A stretch of DNA of 64,000 bases from Mobilicoccus pelagius NBRC 104925 (GTDB taxonomy: Bacteria > Actinomycetota > Actinomycetes > Actinomycetales > Dermatophilaceae). Location of the stretch: positions 29,925-93,924 of the forward strand of contig NZ_BAFE01000001.1 in the NCBI RefSeq assembly GCF_000247995.1, given 5' to 3'. The notes beneath the pieces are model-generated. The model saw only the letters and a program-made list of their open reading frames with translations. It did no database searches and was not told the DNA's origin. Numbering within the stretch: the first letter of the stretch is position 1; every line of letters starts with the position of its first letter. Positions 1-8,130 of the stretch are shown here, in pieces. The translations under genes were made by a program, and so were the position numbers.

Positions 1-202
1 TCTCCTCGTTGTGGCCCATCGCGTCCCAGGAGGGCGCGTAGATGTCGGCCGTGTCGATGAACGTCACGCCCGCGCCGAGGGCGGCGTGGACCGTCGCAAT
101 GGCCTGATCACGGTCGGGGCGGGCGTTCGCACCCATCGAGAGGGGCATCGCGCCGAGGCCGATCGCCGACACCGTGAACGGCCCGAGATGTCGAGACTTC
201 AT
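1..202 (-). CDS. Aldo/keto reductase, N-terminal part (cut by window edge)
   Basis: The first 67 codons of a reductase are visible; the gene continues past the left edge of the window. The reading begins MKSRHLGPFTVSAIGLGAM and reaches FIDTADIY, which holds the Asp and Tyr of the aldo/keto reductase catalytic tetrad on the second strand-helix unit of the TIM barrel. Family members reduce aldehydes or ketones with NADPH in the cytosol. The opening LG-x-x-x-V-S-x-I-G-L-G-x-M pattern is typical of the Kv-beta/YajO-like branch rather than the diketogluconate reductase branch next door. It is transcribed divergently from the aldo/keto reductase at 327, leaving about 125 bp for two promoters. Substrate unknown. 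Confidence 0.85.
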   Translation of the reverse strand, partial: MKSRHLGPFTVSAIGLGAMPLSMGANARPDRDQAIATVHAALGAGVTFIDTADIYAPSWDAMGHNEE

Positions 203-326
203 GGCCAGACGATAAGGGCAGGAGCGCCTCCCGGTCTCGCCCACCGCGCCGGACCACCCGTCCTCGGCCCCGGGCGCCGTGGCCTCGGCGGGTTTCGAGA
301 GACGCGATCACGGGCAACGAGAGGAC

Positions 327-1175
327 ATGACGACCAGCGTTCCCACCCTGACCCTGCGTGCCGGCGACGGCACCGTCGACATCCCCCAGCTCGGCTTCGG
401 CACCTGGGAGATCCCGGACGAGGACGTCACCGACGCCGTGCTCCGCGCCCTCAAGACGGGCTACCGCAGCATCGACACGGCGGCCATCTACGGCAACGAG
501 GAGGGCGTCGGCCGCGCCCTGCGCCAGACGGAGATCCCCCGCGAGGACATCTTCCTCACCACCAAGGTGTGGAACGACCGCCAGGGCTTCGACTCCACCC
601 TCGAGGCGATGGACGAGTCCCTCGCCAAGCTCGGCACCGACTACGTCGACCTCTACCTCATCCACTGGCCCACCCCCGCCAAGGACGCCTACGTCGACAC
701 GTGGAAGGCGCTCCTCGAACTCCGCAAGCGCGGCAAGGCCAAGGCCGTGGGCGTCTGCAACTTCCACGCCCAGCACCTGCAGCGCCTCGCCGACGAGACG
801 GGCGAGCTACCCGCCGTCAACCAGATCGAGGTGCACCCCTACCTCGCGCAGAACGAGCTGCGGACGTTCAATGCCGAGCACGACATCGTCACCGAGGACT
901 GGAGTCCCCTCGGCGCGCGGCTCAACATCATCGAGGACCCGGTCGTCGGCTCCATCGCCAACGCCACCGGCAAGACCCCGGCCCAGGTCATCCTCCGCTG
1001 GCATCTCCAGATCGGCTCCGTCGTCATCCCCCGCTCGACCAAGCCGACCCGCATCGAGTCGAACTTCGGCCTCTTCGACTTCGAACTCACCGACGCCCAG
1101 TTGGACTCGATCCGCGGGCTCGACGAGAACAAGCGCTCCGGCCCCGACCCCGACGAGTTCAACGTCGGCGCCTGA
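327..1175 (+). CDS. Aldo/keto reductase, 2,5-diketo-D-gluconate reductase type
   Basis: A 282-residue cytosolic NADPH-dependent carbonyl reductase. The catalytic tetrad falls at the standard family positions: Asp50 and Tyr55 in SIDTAAIYGNE, Lys80 in LTTKVW and His113 in LIHWPTP. The NQIEVHPYL block and the cofactor phosphate-binding VIPRSTKP stretch follow in the usual order. An in-frame ATG exists 48 nt upstream, but the start at 327 has a GAGAGG ribosome-binding site five bases before it and gives the standard family N-terminus. The length is normal for the family. The gene is divergent from another aldo/keto reductase and ends just before a strong bidirectional hairpin. The natural substrate cannot be read from sequence; small keto-sugars or aldehydes are typical. 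Confidence 0.93.
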   Translation: MTTSVPTLTLRAGDGTVDIPQLGFGTWEIPDEDVTDAVLRALKTGYRSIDTAAIYGNEEGVGRALRQTEIPREDIFLTTKVWNDRQGFDSTLEAMDESLAKLGTDYVDLYLIHWPTPAKDAYVDTWKALLELRKRGKAKAVGVCNFHAQHLQRLADETGELPAVNQIEVHPYLAQNELRTFNAEHDIVTEDWSPLGARLNIIEDPVVGSIANATGKTPAQVILRWHLQIGSVVIPRSTKPTRIESNFGLFDFELTDAQLDSIRGLDENKRSGPDPDEFNVGA

Positions 1176-1190
1176 GCCACGCCACACGCA

Positions 1191-1228
1191 CGACGGCGGC
1201 CGACCCCCTCGAGGGTCGGCCGCCGTCG
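1191..1228. terminator. Bidirectional hairpin terminator
   Basis: A perfect 16-bp inverted repeat (1191-1206 with 1213-1228) closes a six-base CCTCGA loop. It sits between the convergent ends of the aldo/keto reductase and the zinc-ribbon gene. There is no clear T tract on either side, as is common for high-GC actinobacterial hairpins. Confidence 0.75.
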
Positions 1229-1251
1229 CGTGTCTCGAGGTGGACCGGGAC

Positions 1252-2013
1252 TCAGCCGCAGTCGCAGATCCCACTCGCGGGGAGCTGGACGAAGCAGCGC
1301 GGGCAGATCTTCGGCGCCGGCTCCTCCTTCGCCTTGCTCTTCGTCGCGGCCTTCGACGCCGACCCGGCGGTCGAGGGCTTCGTGCTCCCCGACGTCGACG
1401 CCGGACGCGTGCCCGCCCGCGGCGTGCGGGTGCGCTTGGGCATCTCCGGCGCGGGACGCGGCGGCGGGGGCGGGGTCTCCGCCGGGAGCAGATCGACGAC
1501 GCCGAGGCGCTCGGCGAGCGTCACCGCCTCGGGGATGGCCTGCCACAGCGCGCCGTGACGCACCCGGAACCGTGTGCGTTCACCGCCCCGCCAACTGCCG
1601 TAGACCGCGCCCGGGCCGCCACGGGAGTGGAAGTGCTCCCACAGGCCCGGCGACCGCTTGACGACGAACAGGTCGTCCCCGTCACGCATGAGCACCGCCG
1701 AGTGCCCGTCGCGGGTCTCGGCGAGGATCGCGACCGCGGCCGTCGCGGGCTCGAGGAGCGTCACGCCACCCATCGCGGCGTCGCCCGCGGGGATCGAGAC
1801 GCGCAACGCCGCGTCGCCGAGGACCTCGTGGGCGAAGCCGCGCCGCTCGATCTCACCCACGACCTCCGTGAGCGCCTGACGCCCGGTCTCCGTCGGCACC
1901 GCGGTCTCGCCGCTCCCACCGTCCTCGTCGACGCCGGTGGGGGCGGGGTCGTGGGCCGCCTCCTGCGTCATGTCGTCGTTGTCGTCCGTGCCCGTCGTGT
2001 GGATCGATTCCAC
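1252..2013 (-). CDS. Uncharacterised protein with C-terminal four-cysteine zinc ribbon
   Basis: A 253-residue protein of unknown function. The N-terminal 35 residues are acidic and probably disordered. Residues about 40-165 form a mixed alpha/beta domain rich in G, W and R (for example SPGLWEHFHSRGGPGAVYGS). A Pro/Thr/Lys linker of about 60 residues follows, and the chain ends with CPRCFVQLPASGICDCG, where Cys237, Cys240, Cys250 and Cys252 could bind one zinc. The GTG start at 2013 is chosen because AGGGAGG lies five bases before it; the first in-frame ATG, 14 codons later, has no such site. It is divergent from the DUF4232 gene. I do not recognise the family; the tail suggests a nucleic-acid or protein contact, which is inference. 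Confidence 0.75.
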   Translation of the reverse strand: MESIHTTGTDDNDDMTQEAAHDPAPTGVDEDGGSGETAVPTETGRQALTEVVGEIERRGFAHEVLGDAALRVSIPAGDAAMGGVTLLEPATAAVAILAETRDGHSAVLMRDGDDLFVVKRSPGLWEHFHSRGGPGAVYGSWRGGERTRFRVRHGALWQAIPEAVTLAERLGVVDLLPAETPPPPPRPAPEMPKRTRTPRAGTRPASTSGSTKPSTAGSASKAATKSKAKEEPAPKICPRCFVQLPASGICDCG

Positions 2014-2263
2014 GTGCGCCTCCCTGATCGTGCGGTGCGGGCGCCCGACGATCGTCGACCGCGCCGAAACCGCCGGACAGCCTACTGACCCATCGGTCCG
2101 CCCCCGACGCCCGGGAGGACAAGCACGCCCGAACTCCCGACGACACCCGGTCACCCGGGGCGTCGGCGTCACCTTCGTCGGGCCCCGGTCGATGGGAAGG
2201 GCAGCACCCGGTCGGGCGGCGCCCAGGTGGGCGCTCGGGGGAGGACGGGATCGGAGGGACGCC

Positions 2264-3109
2264 ATGGCACGTGAGGAGACACGTGAGGAGACACGTGTGG
2301 AGACACGTGAGGACATGTCGCTGCTCCATCCCGGATGGGACCCGGGGCGACGTCGGCAGGACCGTCGGCGACCCCGCCGGGGCGCGACGGTAGCGGTCCT
2401 CGTCCTCGTCGCCGTGGCGGCGGTCGTCGCGCTCCTCCCGTTCCGGCAGGCGGCGCGGACGGAGGATTCGGGGCGCGAACCGGCCTTCCCGGCCGAGACG
2501 CTCTCCTCCGCGCCCACGCCGGTCGAGTCGAGGCCCCCGACCGGAAACCCCGAATGGGACGCCGGGAGTCCCCAGGTACCCCCTGCCGTGCTGCCCACGC
2601 CGGTGCGCCCGGCGACGGCGGCGCCCGCGACCGCGGAGGCGCCGGCCTGCCGTGTCGACGACCTCTCGCTCGTCGTCCACGGGTGGTCGACGTGGCTCGG
2701 CGCGAACGGCACGACCACCCTCACCGCGACGAACCGGACGTCGGCGTCCTGCCTGCTCGGCGGATGGCCCGAGCTGCGTCTCGAGCAGGGCGGGCGCCCC
2801 CTCGCCCTCACGATGCAGCAGAGCGCGACCGACCTCGACCACCGCGAGGTGCCGGTGGCGCGCCTCCTCCTCGCACCGGGCACGAGCGCGTCGTCGACGC
2901 TGTGGTGGCGCGGGTACGGCACCGCGGCCGACCACGCCGCCCCGCAGCGCCTCACGGTGCGTCTCGGCGACGTCGAGCGGCGCCTCGTGCCCCTGCCCGG
3001 TGACCCCGCCTACGCCCCCGATCCCGACGGCCCCGACTCCCCGGCGCCGTTCGACCTGATCGACGGCGGCACGATCTCCCTCACTCCCTGGCGGCCCGCC
3101 GCGTGGTGA
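2264..3109 (+). CDS. Membrane-anchored DUF4232 domain protein
   Basis: A 281-residue protein with a short charged cytoplasmic N-terminus, one membrane segment at residues 41-60 (ATVAVLVLVAVAAVVALLPF), a Pro/Ala/Thr-rich extracellular linker, and a C-terminal beta-sandwich-like domain from about residue 128. That domain has the DUF4232 pattern: a Cys near its start (ACRVDDLSL), ATNRTSASCLLGGWPELRL, and strands ending in a basic RLTVRLGDVERRLV segment. DUF4232 proteins are common exported or lipid-anchored actinobacterial proteins of unknown role. The ATG at 2264 has GGAGGG six bases upstream. The first 17 codons lie on a 12-bp tandem repeat (2268-2315), and a second in-frame ATG at 2315 directly follows it and could serve as an alternative start. 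Confidence 0.82.
   Translation: MAREETREETRVETREDMSLLHPGWDPGRRRQDRRRPRRGATVAVLVLVAVAAVVALLPFRQAARTEDSGREPAFPAETLSSAPTPVESRPPTGNPEWDAGSPQVPPAVLPTPVRPATAAPATAEAPACRVDDLSLVVHGWSTWLGANGTTTLTATNRTSASCLLGGWPELRLEQGGRPLALTMQQSATDLDHREVPVARLLLAPGTSASSTLWWRGYGTAADHAAPQRLTVRLGDVERRLVPLPGDPAYAPDPDGPDSPAPFDLIDGGTISLTPWRPAAW
2268..2315 (+). repeat. Four tandem 12-bp repeats at the 5' end of the DUF4232 gene
   Basis: Four head-to-tail copies of CACGTGAGGAGA lie at 2268-2279, 2280-2291, 2292-2303 and 2304-2315. The third has one substitution (A to T) and the fourth has one (G to C). Each unit contains the palindrome CACGTG and a purine-rich, Shine-Dalgarno-like stretch. In frame they encode the repeating tetrapeptide RE-E/D-T. 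Because 12 is a multiple of three, gain or loss of a unit would not shift the frame. Confidence 0.92.
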
Positions 3110-3365
3110 CAGCCGCGAGACGTCGGCGGGTGCGCCCGCATCGAGGGCCCACCTCGCCCGGCACTCCGTCATACAACGATGGATGCGGGGGGCACCCGGC
3201 AACGACCCCGTGGCCGTGACCAGGGCGGATGCGGCCTGCGTCGAGGCGAAGGGGCCTCGGGCCGCATCGGTGGACGACGGAGAGCCGGAGATCGCGCGGG
3301 AGGGTCCGAATTTTGCGCACGGCCGGGGGATGCCGATGGGTCGTTCCCGCCAGAACCCGGCAGCC

Positions 3366-3384
3366 GCGGGAATAGCGTTCCCGC
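3366..3384 (+). promoter_or_regulatory. Inverted repeat abutting the sugar-porter start codon
   Basis: GCGGGAA and TTCCCGC form a perfect 7-bp inverted repeat around TAGCG, and the right arm ends at the base before the ATG at 3385. The right-arm word CGTTCCCGC also occurs at 3342-3350, 34 bp upstream. The site replaces a normal Shine-Dalgarno sequence. It could be a repressor operator pair or an RNA hairpin that controls initiation; the sequence cannot separate these. Confidence 0.5.
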
Positions 3385-4764
3385 ATGAAGCCACTCGTGA
3401 TTCGCAGTGCGATCGTCGCGTCCCTCGGCGGGTTGATCTTCGGGTTCGACACCGCTGTCATCTCCGGAGCCGAGGAGTCCGTCCAGCGGGTCTTCGGGTT
3501 GTCCGACGGCATGCTCGGGTTCACCGTGACGACGGCGCTGCTCGGCACGATCCTCGGCGCCCTCACGGCCGGCAAGCCCGCGGATGCCCTCGGCCGCAAG
3601 CGTGTCCTCGTCGCCATCGGTGTGCTGTACGTCGTCGGCGCGTTGGGGTCGGCCTTCGCCCCCAACGTGTGGCTGCTGCAGCTCTTCCGGTTCCTCGGCG
3701 GCATCGGCGTCGGTGCGTCCTCCGTCGTCGCCCCGATCTACACCGCGGAGGTCGCGCCGCCCGCGAACCGCGGCCGCCTCGTCGGGCTCGTCCAGTTCAA
3801 CATCGTCCTCGGCATCCTCATCGCCTACGCGTCCAACGCGGTGATCCGGAACATGGTCGAGGGCGACGGTGCCTGGCGGTGGATGCTCGGCGTCATGGCC
3901 GTGCCGGCCGTGATCTTCCTCCTGCTCCTCGCGACCGTGCCCGAGACGCCGCGGTGGCTCATGTCCGTCGGCCGCACCGAGGAGGCCGAGGCCACGTCGC
4001 GTCGCCTGTGCTCGACCGACGACGAGGCCCGCCTCCAGATCGACGAGATCCGCGCCTCGATGCGTGCCGACGAGAACGCGAAGGACGTGCCGTTCTTCAC
4101 CCCGGCCCACCGCAAGGTCATCCTCATGGCCGTCGCGATCGCGTTCTTCAACCAGATGTCCGGCATCAACGCGATCCTCTACTACGCCCCGCGCGTCATG
4201 CAGGAGGCCGGCGCCTCCCAGAACTCGGCCTACCTCATGAGCGTCGGCGTCGGCGTCGTCAACCTCGTCGCGACGATGACCGCCCTCACCGTCATCGACC
4301 GGATGGGGCGCCGCAAGCTCATGCTCGTCGGGTCGATCGGCTACCTCGTGAGCCTCGGGTTCCTCGCCGGCGTGATGTTCTACTACGAGCGCGTCGGCTT
4401 CGACTCGACCTCGAGCCTGCTCGTGCTCATCGGTCTCACCGTGTTCATCGCCGCCCACGCGTTCGGGCAGGGCTCGGTGATCTGGGTGTTCATCTCCGAG
4501 ATCTTCCCCAACCGCATCCGTGGTCGCGGTCAGAGCCTCGGTTCCCTCACGCACTGGGTGTTCGCGGCGATCACGTCGTGGGCGTTCCCGCCCATCGTCG
4601 GCGCCCTCGGTGGCGGTGTCGCGTTCTCGATCTTCTTCGTCTGCATGGTCGGACAGCTGCTGTGGGTGCTCAAGGTCATGCCCGAGACGAAGGGTGTGCC
4701 GCTCGAGGAGATGGAACGTCGCCTCGGCCTCGGCAGCGCCCGTGATGCCACGCCTGCGCACTGA
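3385..4764 (+). CDS. Sugar porter family MFS transporter
   Basis: A 459-residue inner-membrane permease of the major facilitator superfamily, sugar porter branch, predicted to move a monosaccharide by proton symport or facilitated diffusion. It shows about 12 membrane segments and the branch motifs in order: LIFGFDTAVISGA in helix 1, DALGRKRVL between helices 2 and 3, VPETPRWLM before the central loop, NQMSGINAILYYAP in helix 7, DRMGRRKLML between helices 8 and 9, and MPETKGVPLEEME after helix 12. The length is typical for XylE/GlcP-like proteins. The start codon has no usual ribosome-binding site and directly follows a perfect inverted repeat, so initiation may be leaderless or regulated. 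The gene stands alone and ends before a hairpin at 4906. The sugar is unknown. Confidence 0.94.
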   Translation: MKPLVIRSAIVASLGGLIFGFDTAVISGAEESVQRVFGLSDGMLGFTVTTALLGTILGALTAGKPADALGRKRVLVAIGVLYVVGALGSAFAPNVWLLQLFRFLGGIGVGASSVVAPIYTAEVAPPANRGRLVGLVQFNIVLGILIAYASNAVIRNMVEGDGAWRWMLGVMAVPAVIFLLLLATVPETPRWLMSVGRTEEAEATSRRLCSTDDEARLQIDEIRASMRADENAKDVPFFTPAHRKVILMAVAIAFFNQMSGINAILYYAPRVMQEAGASQNSAYLMSVGVGVVNLVATMTALTVIDRMGRRKLMLVGSIGYLVSLGFLAGVMFYYERVGFDSTSSLLVLIGLTVFIAAHAFGQGSVIWVFISEIFPNRIRGRGQSLGSLTHWVFAAITSWAFPPIVGALGGGVAFSIFFVCMVGQLLWVLKVMPETKGVPLEEMERRLGLGSARDATPAH

Positions 4765-5232
4765 CCTCGTCCCCGCCGTCGCCCCCGGCCCCCGCCGTCC
4801 GCGGTGTGGGTCGGGGGCGTTCGTGCGTCCGCCCCGCGCGCGGGGGCCGCTGCCTCGTGAGGCCCGGTCGCGACGATCCACCGGCGGACCCATCGGACAC
4901 ATGAGAGGACCCCGGACGGCAGGCTTCCCCACCGCCGTCCGAGGTCCTTCCCCTCATGCCCGGCCCAGCGGCGACGGGCCGGGTGCCGCACCGGTCGGGG
5001 GCCGCACCGGTCGGGAACGGGCACGCTGCGACGCCTGCGCGACGCGGCGGCGGATGCCGGTGACAGCTGGGTCGGCCGGGTCGGTCACGGGGCGTCCCAC
5101 GCGCAACCCCTCGGGCCGTCGCGTGCACGACCGGGGCGGTTCCGGGGAGGATGGGGCGCGACAGCCGTAGGCGCATCGCCCACACCCGACTCGTCGACAC
5201 CGTTCGACACGTCTCTTCACGGAGGATTCGAC
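4765..5232. other. Intergenic region between sugar porter and EcsC-like gene
   Basis: About 470 bp with no convincing gene. The left part is C/G-rich and holds the hairpin at 4906-4948. The right end supplies a GGAGG ribosome-binding site about nine bases before the ATG at 5233. Open frames crossing it lack start signals and recognisable protein sequence. Confidence 0.6.
4906..4948 (+). terminator. Hairpin downstream of the sugar porter gene
   Basis: The arms at 4906-4920 and 4934-4948 pair at 14 of 15 positions around a 13-base loop. The site lies 142 bp past the permease stop codon, with a short pyrimidine tract (TCCCCTC) after it. It probably marks the end of the permease transcript. Confidence 0.6.
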
Positions 5233-6042
5233 ATGACGACGCCCCTCACCGACGACGAGCGCCGGATCGTCACGATCCTCGCCTTCGCCTCCCGGGAGTT
5301 CGACCGCGCCCGTGACCTGCTCCTCGGCGACGACGAGCCGGGCGAGCAGGAGGTCGCGGCCGGTGTCGAGGCCGACCCGAAGACGGAGGAGGAGCACAAG
5401 GGGGCCGCCCGGAAGGTCCTGTCCGCCGCAGGCGCCGTGGTGGGGGTCGCGGGGCGGCTCGCGCTCGGCTCGGTGCATCCCCGCGCGAAGGGCTGGGACA
5501 CGGCGAGTCTCGACGACCGGATCGACTGGTGGACCAAGCGGTTCGGCACCGCGGCCGCCGCGCTCGCGGCCGTGCCCGGGCTGGGAGGCAAGATCGGCAA
5601 GATGGTCGGGGTCGGTGACGTCGTCGGCGCGGCCGCGCAGATCCTCGTCGTCAACGCCGTCGCCCGTGAGACGGGGCGCGACGACGTGAGCGACCGCGTC
5701 GCCGCCGCCGCCCGCATCGTCCTCGGCCACGACCTCGACCCCGCCGCGGTGGACGCCGTCGTCGACGCCCCGGAGGCCCAGCCCGAGCCGGAGGTGCCGG
5801 GGGAGGCCGCCGAGGAGAAGGCGGGCATCCTCGGCCGCGTCGGCCGCACGGGTGCGCTCGTGTGGCGGGTCGCCACGCGCATCAAGGGCGTCCGTGCCGA
5901 TCTCGACGAGCGTCAGCAGGGCGGGTTCCTCTCCCGCGCGGTGAGCAACCTGCCCGGCGTCGGCGCCCTCGGCGCGTTCGTCTCCGAGCGCTCCGGCATC
6001 TCCCAGGCCGCCGACAAGGCCCGCGAGGAGTTCGCCGCCTGA
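5233..6042 (+). CDS. EcsC-like protein of unknown function
   Basis: A 269-residue protein. The N-terminal 60 residues are charged and acidic. Residues about 95-165 contain a Gly/Ala-rich helical segment (AALAAVPGLGGKIGKMVGVG) followed by DVVGAAAQILVVNAVARETG, which resembles the glycine-rich hydrophobic core and the D-x-x-x-x-x-Q-x-L helix of the EcsC family. A Pro/Glu linker separates this from a basic C-terminal helical region ending in SGISQAADKAREEFAA. EcsC was named from a Bacillus operon with an ABC exporter; its biochemical role is unknown. The ATG at 5233 has GGAGG about nine bases upstream. It appears to be a single-gene unit between two hairpins. The family call is by pattern only. 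Confidence 0.55.
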   Translation: MTTPLTDDERRIVTILAFASREFDRARDLLLGDDEPGEQEVAAGVEADPKTEEEHKGAARKVLSAAGAVVGVAGRLALGSVHPRAKGWDTASLDDRIDWWTKRFGTAAAALAAVPGLGGKIGKMVGVGDVVGAAAQILVVNAVARETGRDDVSDRVAAAARIVLGHDLDPAAVDAVVDAPEAQPEPEVPGEAAEEKAGILGRVGRTGALVWRVATRIKGVRADLDERQQGGFLSRAVSNLPGVGALGAFVSERSGISQAADKAREEFAA

Positions 6043-6091
6043 CGTTCCGCGACGCCCCGTCGCCCCGTCCTCGTGACGGCGCGGCCCTCGC

Positions 6092-6133
6092 CGACGCCGA
6101 CGCCGTCCCCCACGCGGGAGGGCGTCGGCGTCG
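6092..6133 (+). terminator. Hairpin downstream of the EcsC-like gene
   Basis: A perfect 13-bp inverted repeat (6092-6104 with 6121-6133) lies 50 bp past the stop codon. Its loop contains a further CCC/GGG pairing. It probably separates this gene from the ligase gene. No T tract follows. Confidence 0.6.
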
Positions 6134-6272
6134 CCGCGCGGGTGGGTGTCCTGCCGTCGTCTGCGATGACGCCCGTCCCCTGCTCTGATGCCGGTGGCGT
6201 GAGCCGCGGTTCGCCGCGACAGGACGTGGCGGGGTCGGGGATGCTGGGGCGATGAGCGGCGAGGGTGTGGGC

Positions 6273-7889
6273 ATGCGGTTCGGGGAGGTCGTCGCGACCT
6301 CCGCGCAGGTGGGGGCGACCCGCTCCCGCACGACGAAGACGTCTCTCGTCGCCGACGCGCTGCGTCGCGCCGGGGCGGGCGAGGCGCGACTCGTCGCCTC
6401 CTACCTCGCCGGGGAGCTCCCGCAGCGCCGCACGGGCGTGGGGTGGCGCTCGCTCACCTCGCTGCCCGAGCCCGCCGACACCTCGACCGTCACCGTCGCC
6501 GACGTCGACACCGCGATCACCGAGATCGCCGCGCTCACCGGCGCCGGGTCGGGCGCCCGTCGCGCCACCGCCGTCGCGGCCCTGTTCGGTCGCCTCACCG
6601 CGTCCGAACAGGCCTTCCTCCGCGGGTTGCTCACGGGTGAGGTGCGACAGGGCGCGCTCGACGGGGTGCTCCAGGCCGCGGTGGCGGAGGCCGCCGACGT
6701 CCCCGTCGCCGCCGTGCGGCGCGCGGTGATGCTCGCCGGGTCGACGACGGCGATCGCCGAGGCCGCGCTCGGAGGCGGTGTCGAGGCGCTCGCGGAGATC
6801 GGCCTCGTCGTCGGGCGTCCGCTCCGGCCGATGCTCGCCGGGTCGGCGCCCGACGTCGCCGCGGCGATGACACAGACCGGCGACGGTGCTCCCGTCGCGC
6901 TCGAACGCAAGCTCGACGGCATCCGGCTCCAGGCGCACGTCTTCACCGGCGAGGCGCAGGTGGGTGAGAGCGGGGTCGAGGTGCCCGAGGGAGGCCCCTC
7001 ACCCGACGGGGACGCGGGGATGCCCGGGCGGCGGTCCGTCCGGCTGTTCACCCGCTCCCTCGAGGACATCACCGACCGTCTCCCCGAGGTCGTCGACCTC
7101 CTCGCCGCCCTGCCGGTGCGCAGCGCCGTGCTCGACGCGGAGGCGATCGCCCTCCGACCCGACGGACGCCCACACCCGTTCCAGGTGACGGGCGCCCGCA
7201 CCGCGAGCCGCACCGACCCGGCGGCCCTCGCCGCGACGACGCCGGTGACGACGTTCGCGTTCGACCTCCTCCACCTCGACGGGGAGGACCTCCTCGACGT
7301 CCCCGCGGGCCACCGGTTCGCCCGCCTCGCGGCGCTCCTGCCGGAGGAGGCGCTCGTGCCGCGGCTCGTCACCGCCGACCCCGAGGAGGGTGCGGCGTTC
7401 TTCGACGCCCAGATCGCCGCCGGTCACGAGGGCGCCGTCGTCAAGAACCTCGACGCCTCCTACGCGGCGGGTCGTCGCGGGGCGGGGTGGGTCAAGGTCA
7501 AGCCGCGCCACACCCTCGACCTCGTCGTCCTCGCCGTCGAATGGGGCGGAGGCCGTCGCCGGGGCACGCTGTCGAACATCCACCTCGGGGCGCGCGACCC
7601 GGAGGCGTCGGGCGGATTCGTCATGCTCGGCAAGACGTTCAAGGGCATGACCGACGAGATGCTCCAGTGGCAGACGCGGCGGTTCCTCGAGCTCGAGACG
7701 CACCGCGAGGGGCACGTCGTCCACGTGCGGCCCGAGCAGGTCGTCGAGATCGCCTTCGACGGGCTTCAGCGTTCGACCCGCTACCCCGGCGGGCTCGCCC
7801 TGCGGTTCGCCCGCGTCCTCCGCTACCGCGACGACAAGACCGCCGGCCAGGCCGACACGATCGAGACCGTCCGCGCCCTCGCTGGCTGA
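6273..7889 (+). CDS. ligB: ATP-dependent DNA ligase, LigB type
   Basis: A 538-residue ligase that seals nicks in duplex DNA using ATP. It has the three-domain layout of archaeal and mycobacterial LigB: an N-terminal helical DNA-binding domain (residues about 1-180), a nucleotidyltransferase domain and a C-terminal OB fold. The adenylated lysine is Lys213 in ERKLDGIRLQAH (motif I, KxDGxR). Further motifs are FTRSLEDITDRLPEV (III), DAEAIAL (IIIa), EGAVVKNL (IV) and GWVKVKP (V). The start at 6273 (MRFGEVVATS) is preferred because it has GAGGG seven bases upstream and fits the mycobacterial LigB N-terminus; an in-frame ATG at 6252 would add seven residues. The essential NAD-dependent LigA is expected elsewhere, so this is probably an accessory repair ligase. 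No Ku or primase genes adjoin it. Confidence 0.93.
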   Translation: MRFGEVVATSAQVGATRSRTTKTSLVADALRRAGAGEARLVASYLAGELPQRRTGVGWRSLTSLPEPADTSTVTVADVDTAITEIAALTGAGSGARRATAVAALFGRLTASEQAFLRGLLTGEVRQGALDGVLQAAVAEAADVPVAAVRRAVMLAGSTTAIAEAALGGGVEALAEIGLVVGRPLRPMLAGSAPDVAAAMTQTGDGAPVALERKLDGIRLQAHVFTGEAQVGESGVEVPEGGPSPDGDAGMPGRRSVRLFTRSLEDITDRLPEVVDLLAALPVRSAVLDAEAIALRPDGRPHPFQVTGARTASRTDPAALAATTPVTTFAFDLLHLDGEDLLDVPAGHRFARLAALLPEEALVPRLVTADPEEGAAFFDAQIAAGHEGAVVKNLDASYAAGRRGAGWVKVKPRHTLDLVVLAVEWGGGRRRGTLSNIHLGARDPEASGGFVMLGKTFKGMTDEMLQWQTRRFLELETHREGHVVHVRPEQVVEIAFDGLQRSTRYPGGLALRFARVLRYRDDKTAGQADTIETVRALAG

Positions 7890-7933
7890 CCCGCCCCGTC
7901 GCCACCACCGCTCGCGCCACTGCGCCAGGACAA

Positions 7934-8031
7934 CGCCGTGAGAACGGAGTCGATGCGCCGCGCAGGGCATCGGCCCCACGCCGACCTGCGGCGCTACCGA
8001 CAGTGACCGAATCGAGTCCGTTCTCATGGCG
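7934..8031. repeat. Dispersed palindromic (MITE-like) repeat, copy A
   Basis: A 98-bp element with 21-bp terminal inverted repeats: 7934-7954 pairs with 8011-8031 at 19 of 21 positions, and the right terminus reads ATCGAGTCCGTTCTCATGGC. A second copy at 51810-51917 is in opposite orientation. The reverse complement of copy A shares the run ACGGACTCGATTCG-TCAC with copy B, and similarity extends a few bases outside (GCG-GTA). No coding sequence or clear target duplication was seen. The element lies in the ligase-SelO intergenic region and breaks no gene here. Confidence 0.8.
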
Positions 8032-8130
8032 GTACGCGCCCGGCCCCGCGTCGTCGACCGGTTCGACGACGCCGCCGCCGGACGGGGTGCTCGGGTTGCC
8101 GCAGCGCGGACGGTCGCGTAGGCAGGACGC

